The notes: generated by a model from the letters alone, not told the origin. DNA of 64,000 nucleotides from Haemophilus parahaemolyticus (GCF_002015035.1 NZ_MUXY01000022.1:24629-88628), one strand, 5' to 3'. Positions 38,362-48,888 are shown, numbered from the stretch's first letter. Numbers and translations are program-made.

Positions 38362-39060
38362 TTAGAAATGTTTTTTCACTTCTTCTCTAACTTCAGGGAT
38401 TTTCATCATTTCAGCAATTAAGTAAGCAAAGTTCTCTTCAGTATCTCTTCTTCTAATATCAAGAATTTCTTGATAAGAAATACCGAGAATCTGACATAAT
38501 TCTTTCCCTGTTAAAATATGCTCTAATGAAAAAACACCTTTAAATCCTGCCATAATGAGTTTTTTATCATTTTGATTGAAACTACAAATATAATAATCCG
38601 TAACAAAAGGAATTTTTGCACCAAATAATGTTGCAAATTTTTCTAAATGCTCTTTTTCACCTTGTGATTTTTTTGTATCAAAAGCATCTCCATCTTTCAA
38701 TTCAATCACTTTACAAACGCGATAGCTCTCTACAATGAAAATAAGCATATCAGGCTCAATACCTTTCACGCTTTCGGCATACTTCTTAGACTTTTTAAAG
38801 GTTTTTTTCAAGCAAAGATATACTCCATTTTGAACATTATTTCCCCTCGTGGTATCTTCAATAAAAACATCAATATTTTCAATTAAGTTACATCTTTGTG
38901 TAATTAACCTTTCGAGTTCATTACCATTAGAAATAACTGTTGCTTGCACTCTTGATAAGAGTTGTCCTAGTTCTGCGTTCCCAACAACACGAGTATAACC
39001 AGAATTACCATCTTTACGACCTAACGCATTACTAATCTTGCTCATTTTCATCGTCTCCAA
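38362..39060 (-). CDS. Putative type II restriction endonuclease
   Basis: A 232-residue protein of no family I can name, but with a clear PD-(D/E)XK nuclease core: EPDML (about residue 103) and VIELKDGD (about 117-124) after one beta-strand. It follows, and overlaps by 29 bases, a DNA methyltransferase gene, the usual layout of a small type II RM system. Starts at 39051 or 39045 are also possible, all overlapping. The recognition site is unknown. The region is AT-rich, which fits horizontal gain. Confidence 0.75.
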   Translation of the reverse strand: METMKMSKISNALGRKDGNSGYTRVVGNAELGQLLSRVQATVISNGNELERLITQRCNLIENIDVFIEDTTRGNNVQNGVYLCLKKTFKKSKKYAESVKGIEPDMLIFIVESYRVCKVIELKDGDAFDTKKSQGEKEHLEKFATLFGAKIPFVTDYYICSFNQNDKKLIMAGFKGVFSLEHILTGKELCQILGISYQEILDIRRRDTEENFAYLIAEMMKIPEVREEVKKHF

Positions 39061-39718
39061 AAATTAAATCGCAACCAATAAAATTTCTATTTGTTTGTTT
39101 ACAGCATTCAAACACAGAATACCCTCCAGATGCTGGATCCAATATCAGATCCCCTTCTTGAGTTGTTGCAAGAATAAGTTGTTTTTGCATTTCAATCGGT
39201 TTTGAATGTGTGTGCGGTTTGCTCTGCAATTTTTCCGCCCAAACATCAGGAATATTATGCAATGTCCAAGTAATTTTTGCTTTTTTTGGCTCTTTTTGAA
39301 TAACAACTAAATATTCGCTTCTACGTCTTGTTCTATATCCCATGCCTATTTTTTGTTTATCCCAAGTAAGCATGTCGACAACAGATAACGACGGGGTATT
39401 TTCCAACCACGGTTTAACACCTTCAACTAAATGAAATTTATCAACCCACAAAAATAGATACCCATTAGGTAATAATACTCTTTCAAATTCATTAATAAAT
39501 TGCTGAATTATCTCATCTGTCATTTGCGGTAAAGCCGCTCTCTCCTTTCCTCGCCCTTTACCTTCATTTCCATAGGACATTTTATCAAGAACCCCTCGAT
39601 ATTGAGGATCGAAAAATGCAATTTTAACCGCTTTATCTGGAATTAATTTAAATAAATCTATTCCATTCATTTTATTTTTCTTATTGACAAAAGAAAGATA
39701 ATCTTGGTGAGAAAACAT
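39032..39718 (-). CDS. Site-specific DNA methyltransferase (beta-type)
   Basis: A 228-residue amino-methyltransferase. The catalytic motif IV is FDPQYRG (a DPPY variant with Gln), and the SAM motif I LILDPASGGYSVFECC comes after it, the order of beta-class N6-adenine or N4-cytosine enzymes. GYRTRRRSEYLVV is typical of the conserved core. It should protect host DNA from the endonuclease downstream. A TATATA -10-like box sits just upstream at about 39730. Specificity cannot be deduced. Confidence 0.85.
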   Translation of the reverse strand: MFSHQDYLSFVNKKNKMNGIDLFKLIPDKAVKIAFFDPQYRGVLDKMSYGNEGKGRGKERAALPQMTDEIIQQFINEFERVLLPNGYLFLWVDKFHLVEGVKPWLENTPSLSVVDMLTWDKQKIGMGYRTRRRSEYLVVIQKEPKKAKITWTLHNIPDVWAEKLQSKPHTHSKPIEMQKQLILATTQEGDLILDPASGGYSVFECCKQTNRNFIGCDLIFGDDENEQD

Positions 39719-39878
39719 AATATTGTCTTATATATAATCAAAAAATAAAGCAGTGAGATTTTGCAAGAAATTTACGAAATGCCACCGCTTGGAGTAAGAA
39801 TTGCCTTGTTCTAAAATCATCTTCGTCCCTTGTGGGAGAGAGTAAAATATTCAGAATTCGGCTATAAAAGTAGTAGAA

Positions 39879-40736
39879 TTACGGATTACGTTTAAATTTG
39901 CTGAAATCAGGTTCACGTTTTTCGTTGAACGCGTTGCGACCTTCTTGACCTTCTTCCGTCATATAGAACAACATTGTTGCATTGCCCGCCAACTCTTGAA
40001 GACCTGCTTGACCATCGCAATCTGCATTTAACGCCGCTTTCAAACAACGTAATGCGATTGGGCTGTTTTGTAACATTTCACGGCACCAACGCACAGTTTC
40101 TTTTTCTAAATCAGCATAAGGCACAACGGTGTTCACTAAGCCCATATCTAGTGCTTGTTTCGCATCGTACATACGGCATAAGAACCAGATTTCGCGGGCC
40201 TTTTTCTGACCTACAATGCGAGCCATATAGCTTGCACCCCAACCGCCATCGAATGAACCCACTTTCGGGCCTGTTTGACCGAATTTCGCGTTATCTGCAG
40301 CGATGGTTAAATCACACATCATATGTAACACGTGACCGCCACCTACGGCATAACCTGCTACCATTGCCACCACTGGTTTTGGGCAAGTACGGATATCACG
40401 TTGGAATTGTAAAACGTTTAAGTGGTGCACGCCGCTGTCATCTTTATAGCCACCGTAATCACCACGAATTTTTTGGTCGCCGCCCGCACAAAATGCGTAT
40501 TCGCCTTCACCTGTTAATACAATTACGCCGATTTTTTCATCAAAACGAGCATCTGCAAATGCATGAATCATCTCTTTTACCGTTTGTGGACGGAAAGCGT
40601 TACGCACTTCTGGGCGGTTAATAGTAATTTTCGCAATCCCATCTGTTGATTTGTGATAACGAATGTCGGTGTAACCTTCACTGTGATCCACCCATTCAAT
40701 AGGTGCGTATAAAAATTCTTCGCTTGGATATAACAT
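39879..40736 (-). CDS. menB: 1,4-dihydroxy-2-naphthoyl-CoA synthase
   Basis: A 285-residue crotonase-fold enzyme of menaquinone synthesis that cyclises o-succinylbenzoyl-Co[18 protein letters not shown] and [19 protein letters not shown] form the oxyanion and CoA sites; length and sequence are typical of MenB. Menaquinone is the electron donor for the Nap system in this window. Confidence 0.97.
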   Translation of the reverse strand: MLYPSEEFLYAPIEWVDHSEGYTDIRYHKSTDGIAKITINRPEVRNAFRPQTVKEMIHAFADARFDEKIGVIVLTGEGEYAFCAGGDQKIRGDYGGYKDDSGVHHLNVLQFQRDIRTCPKPVVAMVAGYAVGGGHVLHMMCDLTIAADNAKFGQTGPKVGSFDGGWGASYMARIVGQKKAREIWFLCRMYDAKQALDMGLVNTVVPYADLEKETVRWCREMLQNSPIALRCLKAALNADCDGQAGLQELAGNATMLFYMTEEGQEGRNAFNEKREPDFSKFKRNP

Positions 40737-40817
40737 TGACTATGTTCCTTTTTGAGTATTCAAATGAATGTTAAAAATTCGTGCCATTATAGCGGTTTTT
40801 GTCGCCAGTAAAATAAA

Positions 40818-40871
40818 AAGCGGTTAAATTTGCAGAATAATTTACAAAAAGTTCAGCATATTTAACCGCTT
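40818..40871 (-). terminator. USS-pair hairpin downstream of spoT
   Basis: AAGCGGTTAAAT and ATTTAACCGCTT form a perfect 12-base stem with a 30-base interior, 46 bases past the spoT stop. Another case of facing uptake signals used at a transcript end. Confidence 0.6.
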
Positions 40872-40917
40872 AGATTTCGTAGGGACGGGATAACCCTACC
40901 CTACTTAATGATAGGTG

Positions 40918-42621
40918 CTATTTCTTATCCACTTTCACCACACCACTTAACTTGGTTAATCGTTGAATAACCACGTAAAGATGAGCATTATCAGTAACCG
41001 AAATCTGTAATTTCACTTGATAATTACCGTTTTCAATTGGGTAACTTTGCACCGAACCAATGTTACTATTAAGAGATGCAATGGTATTGGTAAGGCTTGC
41101 CAACACACCTGGTTGATCTTTGATTTCCAACACTAATTCTACATTCAGATTCTCAGGCTCTTCAGTTTCTAAAGCTTTATCCAAAGCATCAAGCTGTTTT
41201 AAGGCTTGTTTGATTTTCGAACGAGCTTTAGCACTCACTGCAAAATTCAACCAGCTTGAGCTTGGGTAACGACCTGTTTCAGTTAAAATTTCAATCGTTT
41301 GACCAGATTGTAACGGTTGTGAGATTGGATATGGCTGACGATCCACAATCGCACCCACACAGTGATCGCCAATATCGGAATGCACCGCATAAGCAAAGTC
41401 GATAGCGGTCGATTTTGCAGGCAATTCTACAATTCTGCCTTTTGGCGTGAATACGTAAATGTCGTTTGAGAACAGCTCCGATTTCACGCTTTCGATAAAC
41501 TCTTCTGCATTGCCTGCACTTTGTTGCAATTCGATGATACTTTGTAGCCATTTTTGTGCTTTTTGTTGCACGCTGGTTGCGTGAATTTGCTCATCGTTAT
41601 ATTGCCAGAATGCCGCCACACCAAGTTCTGCCATTTGATCCATCTCTTCGGTGCGAATTTGCACCTCAATCGGCAGACCTTTATGCCCAATCATTGAGGT
41701 ATGGATCGATTGATAGCCGTTACTTTTCGGCACGGCAATGTAGTCTCGCACTTGATACGGACGCGGTTTATACAGAGCATGCACTCGCCCCAATGCTCGG
41801 TAGCAATTATCCACATTATCCACCACCACGCGGAAAGCGTAAATGTCTAAAATTGAGCGGAAACGCTGATCGCGTTGGCGAAGTTTGTGATAAAGGGTGT
41901 AAAGATGTTTTTCACGCCCGTAAATGCGAGCAGGAATTCCCGCTTCTTTCAGGCGACTTTCCAGTTCGTGCGAAATAGTGGCAAGCAAGTCTTGACGAGT
42001 ACCGCGTGCTATTTCAATCGCCATTTTTAGCACATTATAACGGTGCGGATACATCGCTTTGAAACAGAGATCTTCCAACTCGTTTTTCAGATGTGTAATG
42101 CCTAAACGGTGGGCAAGTGGGCTGTAAATTTCGAGCGTCTCTTTGGCAATGCGCACGCGCTTATCAGGGCGGAGTGAACCCAACGTACGCATATTGTGCG
42201 TGCGGTCGGCAAGTTTGATTAATACCACGCGAATATCTTTGGTCATCGCCAAAATCATCTTGCGGAAGTTCTCCACTTGTGCTTCTTGGCGAGTGCGGAA
42301 TTTTAATTTATCGAGTTTTGAAACCCCCTGCACAATTTCAGCAACGTTTTTGCCAAATTCAGCTGCAAGTTGTTCTTCGGTATAAGGCGTATCTTCAATT
42401 ACATCATGTAAAAGCGCCGCCATTACGGCTTCGTGGTCGAGTTTCATTTCCGCAATAATGCCTGCAACGGCAACAGGGTGCGTAATGTAGGGTTCACCGC
42501 TTGAGCGAGTCTGCCCCTCATGAGCGTCTCTCGCAACAACAAAAGCACGTTTGACCAGCTCAATTTTATCGGCTGGCAAATACTGACGAATTATGCGATC
42601 TAATGGTTCGAAAAGATACAC
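40918..42621 (-). CDS. spoT: SpoT-type (p)ppGpp hydrolase/synthase lacking the central Cys/helical region
   Basis: The N-terminus aligns with SpoT from residue 1 (MYLFEPLD). The HD hydrolase keeps its metal residues (THPVAVA, LLHDVIEDT, IKLADRTHN). The synthetase region, the TGS domain (IYVFTPKGRIVELP) and a C-terminal ACT domain (IKDQPGVLASLTN) follow. Length is only 567 against about 702 in E. coli. The missing part is the stretch between TGS and ACT that holds the helical and conserved-Cys (KCC) domains: KIKQALKQL is joined in frame to a short linker and the ACT domain. Hydrolysis and synthesis may persist with altered regulation. It shares an operon with rpoZ. Confidence 0.9.
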   Translation of the reverse strand: MYLFEPLDRIIRQYLPADKIELVKRAFVVARDAHEGQTRSSGEPYITHPVAVAGIIAEMKLDHEAVMAALLHDVIEDTPYTEEQLAAEFGKNVAEIVQGVSKLDKLKFRTRQEAQVENFRKMILAMTKDIRVVLIKLADRTHNMRTLGSLRPDKRVRIAKETLEIYSPLAHRLGITHLKNELEDLCFKAMYPHRYNVLKMAIEIARGTRQDLLATISHELESRLKEAGIPARIYGREKHLYTLYHKLRQRDQRFRSILDIYAFRVVVDNVDNCYRALGRVHALYKPRPYQVRDYIAVPKSNGYQSIHTSMIGHKGLPIEVQIRTEEMDQMAELGVAAFWQYNDEQIHATSVQQKAQKWLQSIIELQQSAGNAEEFIESVKSELFSNDIYVFTPKGRIVELPAKSTAIDFAYAVHSDIGDHCVGAIVDRQPYPISQPLQSGQTIEILTETGRYPSSSWLNFAVSAKARSKIKQALKQLDALDKALETEEPENLNVELVLEIKDQPGVLASLTNTIASLNSNIGSVQSYPIENGNYQVKLQISVTDNAHLYVVIQRLTKLSGVVKVDKK

Positions 42622-42638
42622 GATACCCCCAACATTAA

Positions 42639-42715
42639 AAATGGATAATGGACAATAAATTGCAATTAATATGGTTAATTTAACCGCTTGCGTTTTAATT
42701 GTCCATTATCCATTT
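42639..42715. repeat. 77-bp palindromic element between rpoZ and spoT
   Basis: AAATGGATAATGGACAAT at 42639-42656 and its exact reverse complement at 42698-42715 flank a 41-base AT-rich centre with one uptake-signal core (ACCGCTTGCG). A perfect 18-base stem inside an rpoZ-spoT transcript. Confidence 0.75.
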
Positions 42716-42735
42716 CAGGAATTTATAAATTTTAA

Positions 42736-43017
42736 TTAAGCATTTGCTTGAACGTCTGCTAAGAATGAAATTGCTTCTTTTTCTGCGATATCTTGTTGAA
42801 CAGCTTGTTGATTATCAAACTGATCCATAATTTCACCATTGATTACGCCTTCTTCGATTTCTCTTAAAGCAATTACAGTTGGCTTATCATTTTCTTCTGG
42901 CACTAATGCCTCACGAGTGTGAAGCTGGATTTGTCTTGCACGACGTGCCGCAATTAAAATTAAATCAAAACGGTTGCCGATAATTTCAGCAGCTTCTTGA
43001 ACAGTTACACGAGCCAT
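42736..43017 (-). CDS. rpoZ: RNA polymerase omega subunit
   Basis: A 93-residue omega subunit (E. coli 91). [29 protein letters not shown], in part, is the conserved N-terminus that contacts beta-prime. It precedes spoT as in enterics. Confidence 0.96.
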   Translation of the reverse strand: MARVTVQEAAEIIGNRFDLILIAARRARQIQLHTREALVPEENDKPTVIALREIEEGVINGEIMDQFDNQQAVQQDIAEKEAISFLADVQANA

Positions 43018-43453
43018 TTGTTACTCCAACAATTTGCGATTCTAGGAATTTTAGTATGAAGGGGGAGGATTATACAAAAAATAGACTAGAGTGACAATCT
43101 TAATAAACCTAATAATACATTTCCGTAAAACACTAACAGGATTCTATCCCGCAACCACACAGGAATCTGGATCTTTCGCCAGATTTTTATTCCAATACTT
43201 TACCTAAATAGTCCATTTAAACCATTAGCGGTTGGTTTTAAGGATCGAATGCCTAGCTAATTAGCGAAAAATAGGTTTTCCAAAATATGTCGCCAAAAGG
43301 AAATTATTTGGATGATACAGAAATGGTAAATTTTTTGGGCGAATAAATCCAATTAAAATTAAAAGGACTGAACCCGATATAATATCGACAACAGTCCTTT
43401 AAATAACAGTCTAATTTTTTGAGGCAGATCTTTATTCTGCTCTTATTTTTCAA
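43018..43453. other. 436-bp intergenic stretch between rpoZ and valS
   Basis: No intact gene. The right half (43243-43431) is a decayed end of the same IS found near 61 kb and 63 kb. The left part carries the rpoZ upstream region and short dyads such as ATCTGG/CCAGAT near 43170. I see no tRNA or small ORF. Confidence 0.6.
43243..43431 (+). mobile_element. Relic of an IS3-family element (3' end of orfB and terminal repeat)
   Basis: Reading plus, with one base lost, the relic still encodes MSPKGNYLDD..MVNFLGE, matching the MSRKGNCLDNVAMESFLGE region of the 61-kb copy. It then jumps to the terminal segment AATCCAATTAAAATTAAAAG and ends at 43431 with a degraded copy of the TGATCTGCCCCC inverted repeat. 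About 150 bases of the C-terminal coding part are deleted. Confidence 0.75.
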
Positions 43454-46318
43454 TTACAGAGCTTCAATCGCCTTATACTGCTCTTGGATTTTCTCTAATC
43501 CAGATTGGTATTCCGCTTGTTTTTCGCGTTCTTTCGCAATCACTGCTTCTGGTGCTTTAGCCACGAAAGCTTCATTGCTGAGTTTGCTTTCGATGCGTTT
43601 AACTTCGTTTTGATATTTTTCAATCTCTTTGGTTAAACGGGCAAGCTCTGCTTCTTTATTGATAAAGCCCGCCATTGGCACGAGTAATTCAGCATTGCCA
43701 ACGAGTTTCGCTACCGCAAGCGGTGCAGTTTCGTTTGCGGCTAACACTTGAACGTTGTCTAACTTCGCCATGGCTTTTAAAAGAGCGGTCTGTTTTTCGA
43801 GAATTTTTGCGTTTTCTGCGCTTAAATTACGGAATAGCAGATCTAAGCCTTTACTTGGTGCGATGTTACTTTCTGCACGAATATTACGCACCGCAACGAT
43901 CACTTCTTTTAGCCATTCAATTTCAGCTTCTACTTCTGGATCAAAGCCGTTCTCTTCCACTTGTGGGAAAGGTTGCAACATAATGCTGTCTGCAGTAATG
44001 CCGACAAAACCTTTCACTTTTTGCCAAATTTCTTCGGTAATAAATGGAATAAGCGGATGTGTTAAACGTAATAATTTTTCTAATACGTGAACCAAAGTTT
44101 GGCTTGCTGCACGAATTTGTGCGGCATTACCGTTGGCAAATACTGGTTTAGTTAATTCTAAATACCAGTCGCAGAATTGGTTCCAGGTAAATTCATAAAT
44201 CGCATTGGCACAAAGGTCGAAACGATATTGGCTTAATGAATTACGGAAAGTTTCCACGGTACGATTGAATTCCGATTGAATCCAACGATCAGCTAATGAG
44301 AATTCGATCTCGCCTTCGCTTAAATCTAATTTTTCATTGGTAAGCACGAAACGGCTTGCATTCCACAATTTGTTACAGAAGTTGCGGTAGCCTTCTAAAC
44401 GTTTCATATCCCAGTTGATATCACGACCGTTTGAAGCCAACGCAGCTAATGTGAAACGCAATGCGTCTGTACCGTGAGCGGCAATGCCGTCCACAAATTC
44501 TTTGCGGGTTGCTTTGGCAATTTTCTCTGCCAATTGCGGTTGCATCATGTTGCCAGTGCGTTTTTCAAGTAAATCTTCAAGGCTGATACCGTCAATCATA
44601 TCGATTGGATCAAGCACGTTACCTTTCGATTTCGACATTTTTTGACCTTGCTCATCACGGATCAAGCCTGTTACATACACCGTTTTGAATGGTACTTGTG
44701 GTTTACCATTTTCATCTTTTACAAAGTGCATCGTAAACATAATCATACGCGCAACCCAGAAGAAGATGATATCAAAACCTGTGATTAACACATCCGTTGG
44801 GTGGAACATTTTGAGCTCTTTAGTTTGCTCTGGCCAGCCTAAAGTGGAGAACGTCCATAAGCCTGATGAGAACCACGTGTCTAACACGTCTTCATCTTGT
44901 TTGAGCTCAACCGCAGAATCTAAGTTATATTTTGACCGCACTTCTTCTTCGTTACGTGCAACATACACATTACCTTCTGCATCATACCACGCAGGAATAC
45001 GGTGTCCCCACCAAAGTTGGCGGGAAATACACCAATCTTGAATATCACGCATCCAAGAGAAGTAAAGATTTTCATATTGTTTCGGCACGAATTGGATTTC
45101 GCCGTCTTCCACCGCTTTGATTGCCACATTAGCAAGCGGTTTCACGCTCACATACCATTGGTCAGTTAGCATCGGCTCAATCGGCACGCCACCACGGTCA
45201 CCATAAGGCACTTTCAAATCGTGTGGTTTGATTTCGTCTAATAAACCAAGTGCTTCAAAATCTGCCACGATTTTCTTACGTGCAACAAAACGCTCTAAAC
45301 CACGGAAATCAGCAGGAATAGTCGCCTCATAGCCAGCAAGTGGTTTGCCATCAGTACCGATAATTTCCGCTTCATCACGGATATCCGCATTTAAGGTTAA
45401 TACGTTAACCATCGGCAAGCTGTGACGCTTACCCACTTCGTAGTCGTTAAAGTCGTGTGCAGGGGTAATTTTCACCACACCCGTACCGAATTCACGATCT
45501 ACATATTCATCGGCAATAATTGGAATTTCACGGTTTGCAAGCGGTAGAATTACCGTCTTACCTTGCAAATCTTTGTAGCGTTCATCTTCAGGATGCACAG
45601 CCACCGCCGTATCGCCCAACATGGTTTCTGGACGCGTAGTTGCGACCACTAAATAATCTTTACCATCTGCCGTTTTTGCACCGTTTGCTAACGGATAGCG
45701 GAAATGCCAAAGGGAGCCTTTGCTCTCTTTATTTTCCACTTCTAAATCAGAAATCGCGGTGTGAAGTTTTGGGTCCCAGTTTACTAAGCGTTTGCCACGG
45801 TAAATCAAACCTTCTTCGTGCAAACGAACAAACACTTCTTTTACTGCGTTGGATAAACCATCGTCCATCGTGAAACGCTCACGTTCCCAGTCGATTGAGT
45901 TCCCTAAACGGCGCATTTGTTGGCTGATTGTGCCGCCTGAATAGGTTTTCCAATCCCAAATTTTGTTGATGAACGCTTCACGACCATAATCATGGCGGGT
46001 TTTGCCTTCTTCTGCGGCAATTTTACGTTCTACCACCATTTGGGTGGCGATACCGGCGTGGTCTGTCCCTGCTTGCCATAAGGTATTATGCCCTTCCATA
46101 CGGTTAAAACGGATTAAAGTATCCATTAAGGTTTGTTGGAAAGCGTGCCCCATGTGTAGGGAACCTGTTACGTTCGGTGGTGGAATCGCAATGCAATAGC
46201 TCGGCGCGTTTTCATTTTCAGACGGTTTAAAATAACCGCTCTCTTCCCAATGTTGATAAAGGGCTTGTTCTACCGCAGACGGATTAAAACGGTCTGCCAT
46301 TTCAAATTTTTGTGTCAT
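43454..46318 (-). CDS. valS: Valyl-tRNA synthetase
   Basis: A 954-residue class Ia synthetase. The HIGH-type motif is [14 protein letters not shown], the KMSKS loop [14 protein letters not shown], and the editing domain ([19 protein letters not shown]) is present. A C-terminal coiled-coil arm ends the protein. Its ATG overlaps the stop of the upstream membrane-protein gene. Confidence 0.98.
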   Translation of the reverse strand: MTQKFEMADRFNPSAVEQALYQHWEESGYFKPSENENAPSYCIAIPPPNVTGSLHMGHAFQQTLMDTLIRFNRMEGHNTLWQAGTDHAGIATQMVVERKIAAEEGKTRHDYGREAFINKIWDWKTYSGGTISQQMRRLGNSIDWERERFTMDDGLSNAVKEVFVRLHEEGLIYRGKRLVNWDPKLHTAISDLEVENKESKGSLWHFRYPLANGAKTADGKDYLVVATTRPETMLGDTAVAVHPEDERYKDLQGKTVILPLANREIPIIADEYVDREFGTGVVKITPAHDFNDYEVGKRHSLPMVNVLTLNADIRDEAEIIGTDGKPLAGYEATIPADFRGLERFVARKKIVADFEALGLLDEIKPHDLKVPYGDRGGVPIEPMLTDQWYVSVKPLANVAIKAVEDGEIQFVPKQYENLYFSWMRDIQDWCISRQLWWGHRIPAWYDAEGNVYVARNEEEVRSKYNLDSAVELKQDEDVLDTWFSSGLWTFSTLGWPEQTKELKMFHPTDVLITGFDIIFFWVARMIMFTMHFVKDENGKPQVPFKTVYVTGLIRDEQGQKMSKSKGNVLDPIDMIDGISLEDLLEKRTGNMMQPQLAEKIAKATRKEFVDGIAAHGTDALRFTLAALASNGRDINWDMKRLEGYRNFCNKLWNASRFVLTNEKLDLSEGEIEFSLADRWIQSEFNRTVETFRNSLSQYRFDLCANAIYEFTWNQFCDWYLELTKPVFANGNAAQIRAASQTLVHVLEKLLRLTHPLIPFITEEIWQKVKGFVGITADSIMLQPFPQVEENGFDPEVEAEIEWLKEVIVAVRNIRAESNIAPSKGLDLLFRNLSAENAKILEKQTALLKAMAKLDNVQVLAANETAPLAVAKLVGNAELLVPMAGFINKEAELARLTKEIEKYQNEVKRIESKLSNEAFVAKAPEAVIAKEREKQAEYQSGLEKIQEQYKAIEAL

Positions 46319-46866
46319 TGTTGCTCTCTTTTATTTAAATCAATAGTTTTTATTCTTAAATATCTTCTATACTTTCTATATTTAGATAATAACTCTAATA
46401 GCTTATTCTTTTTGCTTAACTCATAAATAAAGAAAACTGGCATTACCAAATATATAAAGTTCCAAAAAGTTTTAAGCTGATAAATATTGCTTATATCTTC
46501 ATTGTTTTTCTGCTCTAATGGCATAGATGTAGCTGTCATACACGTTGCAACAAATAGACCACCAATAATTATTAATTTCACTCTGATATCTTCAGATAGT
46601 TTATTAAAATTACTAAACATATAAATCCAGCACATGCATATCAGCAAGGTTATAATAAAAAGAACGCCTACATTTGGATTTGATATATCACTAAAAAGGA
46701 AATAATGAAATACAGCAAATAAAATAAATAAAAAACAAATTAATCTCTTTCCATTCTTAAATTTTATTTTCAACTTTATATTATTAATGAAATCTCTTTC
46801 CATATCTGGAGTTAATGCTAAATAAATAAAAATAACAAGAATGAATAAACAAATAGTATAGATCAT
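46315..46866 (-). CDS. Unrecognised membrane protein
   Basis: A 183-residue protein with about five hydrophobic segments (near residues 3-18, 40-60, 65-85, 97-113 and 133-150) and a Lys/Arg-rich C-terminus. I recognise no family. Its ATG overlaps the ancestral TGA of the broken yqfB, and its own stop overlaps the valS start, so it is tightly packed between them. AT-rich, with codon use unlike valS, so possibly acquired. Confidence 0.65.
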   Translation of the reverse strand: MIYTICLFILVIFIYLALTPDMERDFINNIKLKIKFKNGKRLICFLFILFAVFHYFLFSDISNPNVGVLFIITLLICMCWIYMFSNFNKLSEDIRVKLIIIGGLFVATCMTATSMPLEQKNNEDISNIYQLKTFWNFIYLVMPVFFIYELSKKNKLLELLSKYRKYRRYLRIKTIDLNKREQQ

Positions 46867-47176
46867 ATAAAAAACCTAAATTTAATTATAAAAAGCGACT
46901 CCTCACTCGGATAACCCCCCTAATTACCTCTTTTAATTCTTCCAACCCCATATTTTCCTGCTTCACGTGTTATTCCGTCAGTTCATCAAGAGTAATCGGC
47001 GATACACTTAACACTTCAATGGTGCAGAAATATTGATTATCCTCAAATCGACCGACACGTAAAATATCACCTGCTTTAAAATGGCTTTCGGATTTATCCC
47101 GAATTGTGATGGTTTTACGCCCAGCGAGAATATCCGCTTCAAAGTGTTGGTAAAAAGTGATGTCGTTTGGTTGCAT
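46863..47176 (-). pseudogene. yqfB: yqfB (N4-acetylcytidine amidohydrolase, ASCH domain) pseudogene
   Basis: The first 68 codons match YqfB ([31 protein letters not shown]). The frame then meets TAA where YqfB has Lys (LTE-stop). In-frame homology resumes (KQENMGLEELKEVI). It breaks again at a G6 run (46915-46920), after which a shifted frame reads YPSEESLFIIKF, matching the family C-terminus up to TGA at 46863-46865. One nonsense change and one single-base loss make this a pseudogene; a 68-residue truncated product could still be made. Confidence 0.85.
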
Positions 47177-47322
47177 TTTGATCCTTAAAGAGTGGTTGGG
47201 TTTTTAGCGTCATAAAATGAATATTATGGCTAAAATGCTTTTGTAAATTCTATCAGAAATTCCTTAAGAAATCTAAATGGTAACAGAAGCTATAACAAAA
47301 CAGGAGGGTTTCAAAAACACTC

Positions 47323-47376
47323 AAGCGGTTAAATCCTAAAGAACTTTTGCAAAGAATCTTTAAAATTTAACCGCTT
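47323..47376 (-). terminator. USS-pair hairpin downstream of accC
   Basis: AAGCGGTTAAAT and ATTTAACCGCTT, a perfect 12-base stem with a 30-base interior, 25 bases past the accC stop. Confidence 0.6.
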
Positions 47377-47400
47377 ACTCATTCATAAATGATCTAAAAA

Positions 47401-48744
47401 TTATTTCAGACCTAACTTATGCTCTAAATAGTGAATATTCGTTCCACCCTTACGGAAATTTTCATCTTCCATAATTTTTTCGTGAAGTGGAATATTAGTT
47501 TTAATGCCTTCAATAATAGTTTCGGACAATGCTTGCTCCATACGACGGATAGCAATATCACGATTTTCAGCAAAAGTAATCAATTTACCAATCATTGAAT
47601 CGTAGTGTGGAGGAACAGCATAACCTGAGTAAATATGTGAATCCCAACGCACACCTAAACCACCTGGCACGTGTAAACGTGTAATTTTACCTGGTGATGG
47701 TAAGAAGGTATTTGGATCCTCAGCGTTGATACGGCATTCCATCGCGTGACCTTTCACTTTGATATCATCTTGCGTGATAGAAAGCGGTAATCCTGCTGCA
47801 ACACGAAGTTGCTCTTTCACTAAATCCACACCTGTAATCATTTCTGTTACTGGGTGTTCTACCTGTAAACGGGTGTTCATTTCGATGAAATAGAATTCGC
47901 CATTTTCAAAAAGGAATTCGAATGTGCCTGCACCACGATAGCCAATTTCACGGCACGCATTTGCACAACGCTCACCGATGAATTTCCGCAATTCAGGGGT
48001 AATGCCTGGTGCTGGAGCTTCTTCAACCACTTTTTGGTGGCGACGCTGCATTGAGCAATCACGTTCTGCTAAATAAACCGCGTTGCCATGCGTGTCCGCC
48101 ATTACTTGGATTTCGATATGGCGTGGATTTTCAAGGTATTTTTCCATATATACCATATCGTTGTTGAACGCCGCTTTCGCTTCCGCTTTAGTCATTGCAA
48201 TCGATTCTTCTAAATCTTTCTCTTGGTAAACCACACGCATACCACGACCACCACCGCCGCCAGATGCTTTAATAATGACTGGATAGCCAATACGTTTTGC
48301 AATTTCTTTGTTTTTCTTCGGATCATTTCCGATTGGACCATCAGAACCTGGCACGCAAGGCACACCCGCTTTTTTCATTGCATTGATTGCAGATACTTTG
48401 TCGCCCATTAAACGAATTACATCCGCCGTTGGGCCAATAAAGATAAAACCAGAATTTTCAACCTGTTCTGCAAAATCTGCATTTTCAGATAAGAAGCCGT
48501 AACCTGGGTGGATCGCATCAGCATCCGTTACTTCTGCTGCCGCAATAATAGCAGGGATATTTAAATAACTTTTTACGGAAGGTGCAGGACCGATACAGAC
48601 GGTTTCATCCGCTAATAATACGTGTTTAAGTTCGCGGTCTGCTGTTGAGTGAACTGCTACGGTTTTAATACCTAATTCTTTACAGGCACGTAAAACGCGT
48701 AAAGCAATTTCGCCACGGTTGGCAATGACAACTTTTTTTAACAT
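47401..48744 (-). CDS. accC: Biotin carboxylase subunit of acetyl-CoA carboxylase
   Basis: A 447-residue ATP-grasp enzyme that carboxylates biotin on AccB. The glycine-rich ATP loop is [12 protein letters not shown], and catalytic elements include [18 protein letters not shown] and [16 protein letters not shown] (each in part). Length equals E. coli AccC (449). It follows accB after a 144-base gap. Confidence 0.98.
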   Translation of the reverse strand: MLKKVVIANRGEIALRVLRACKELGIKTVAVHSTADRELKHVLLADETVCIGPAPSVKSYLNIPAIIAAAEVTDADAIHPGYGFLSENADFAEQVENSGFIFIGPTADVIRLMGDKVSAINAMKKAGVPCVPGSDGPIGNDPKKNKEIAKRIGYPVIIKASGGGGGRGMRVVYQEKDLEESIAMTKAEAKAAFNNDMVYMEKYLENPRHIEIQVMADTHGNAVYLAERDCSMQRRHQKVVEEAPAPGITPELRKFIGERCANACREIGYRGAGTFEFLFENGEFYFIEMNTRLQVEHPVTEMITGVDLVKEQLRVAAGLPLSITQDDIKVKGHAMECRINAEDPNTFLPSPGKITRLHVPGGLGVRWDSHIYSGYAVPPHYDSMIGKLITFAENRDIAIRRMEQALSETIIEGIKTNIPLHEKIMEDENFRKGGTNIHYLEHKLGLK

Positions 48745-48888
48745 TGCTTATTCCTTGTAGAATGAGTTTTACTCACTATTGAAAACAATCAAGCGGTAAA
48801 ATCTTCTCTAAATTTCACCGCTTCCTAGGCTTATGGTTTGAGAAGTCCTTCGATCAACTCAGGAACCGTTCCCCAACTGCCTATAACA
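48745..48888 (-). other. accB-accC intergenic region
   Basis: On the minus strand it holds a short open stretch (about 48887-48834) ending in TAA that would read GSWGTVPELIEGLLKP. A facing USS pair follows (AAGCGGT 48791-48797, ACCGCTT 48817-48823). No start codon or ribosome site precedes the short stretch, so I treat it as a relic, not a gene. Confidence 0.4.
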
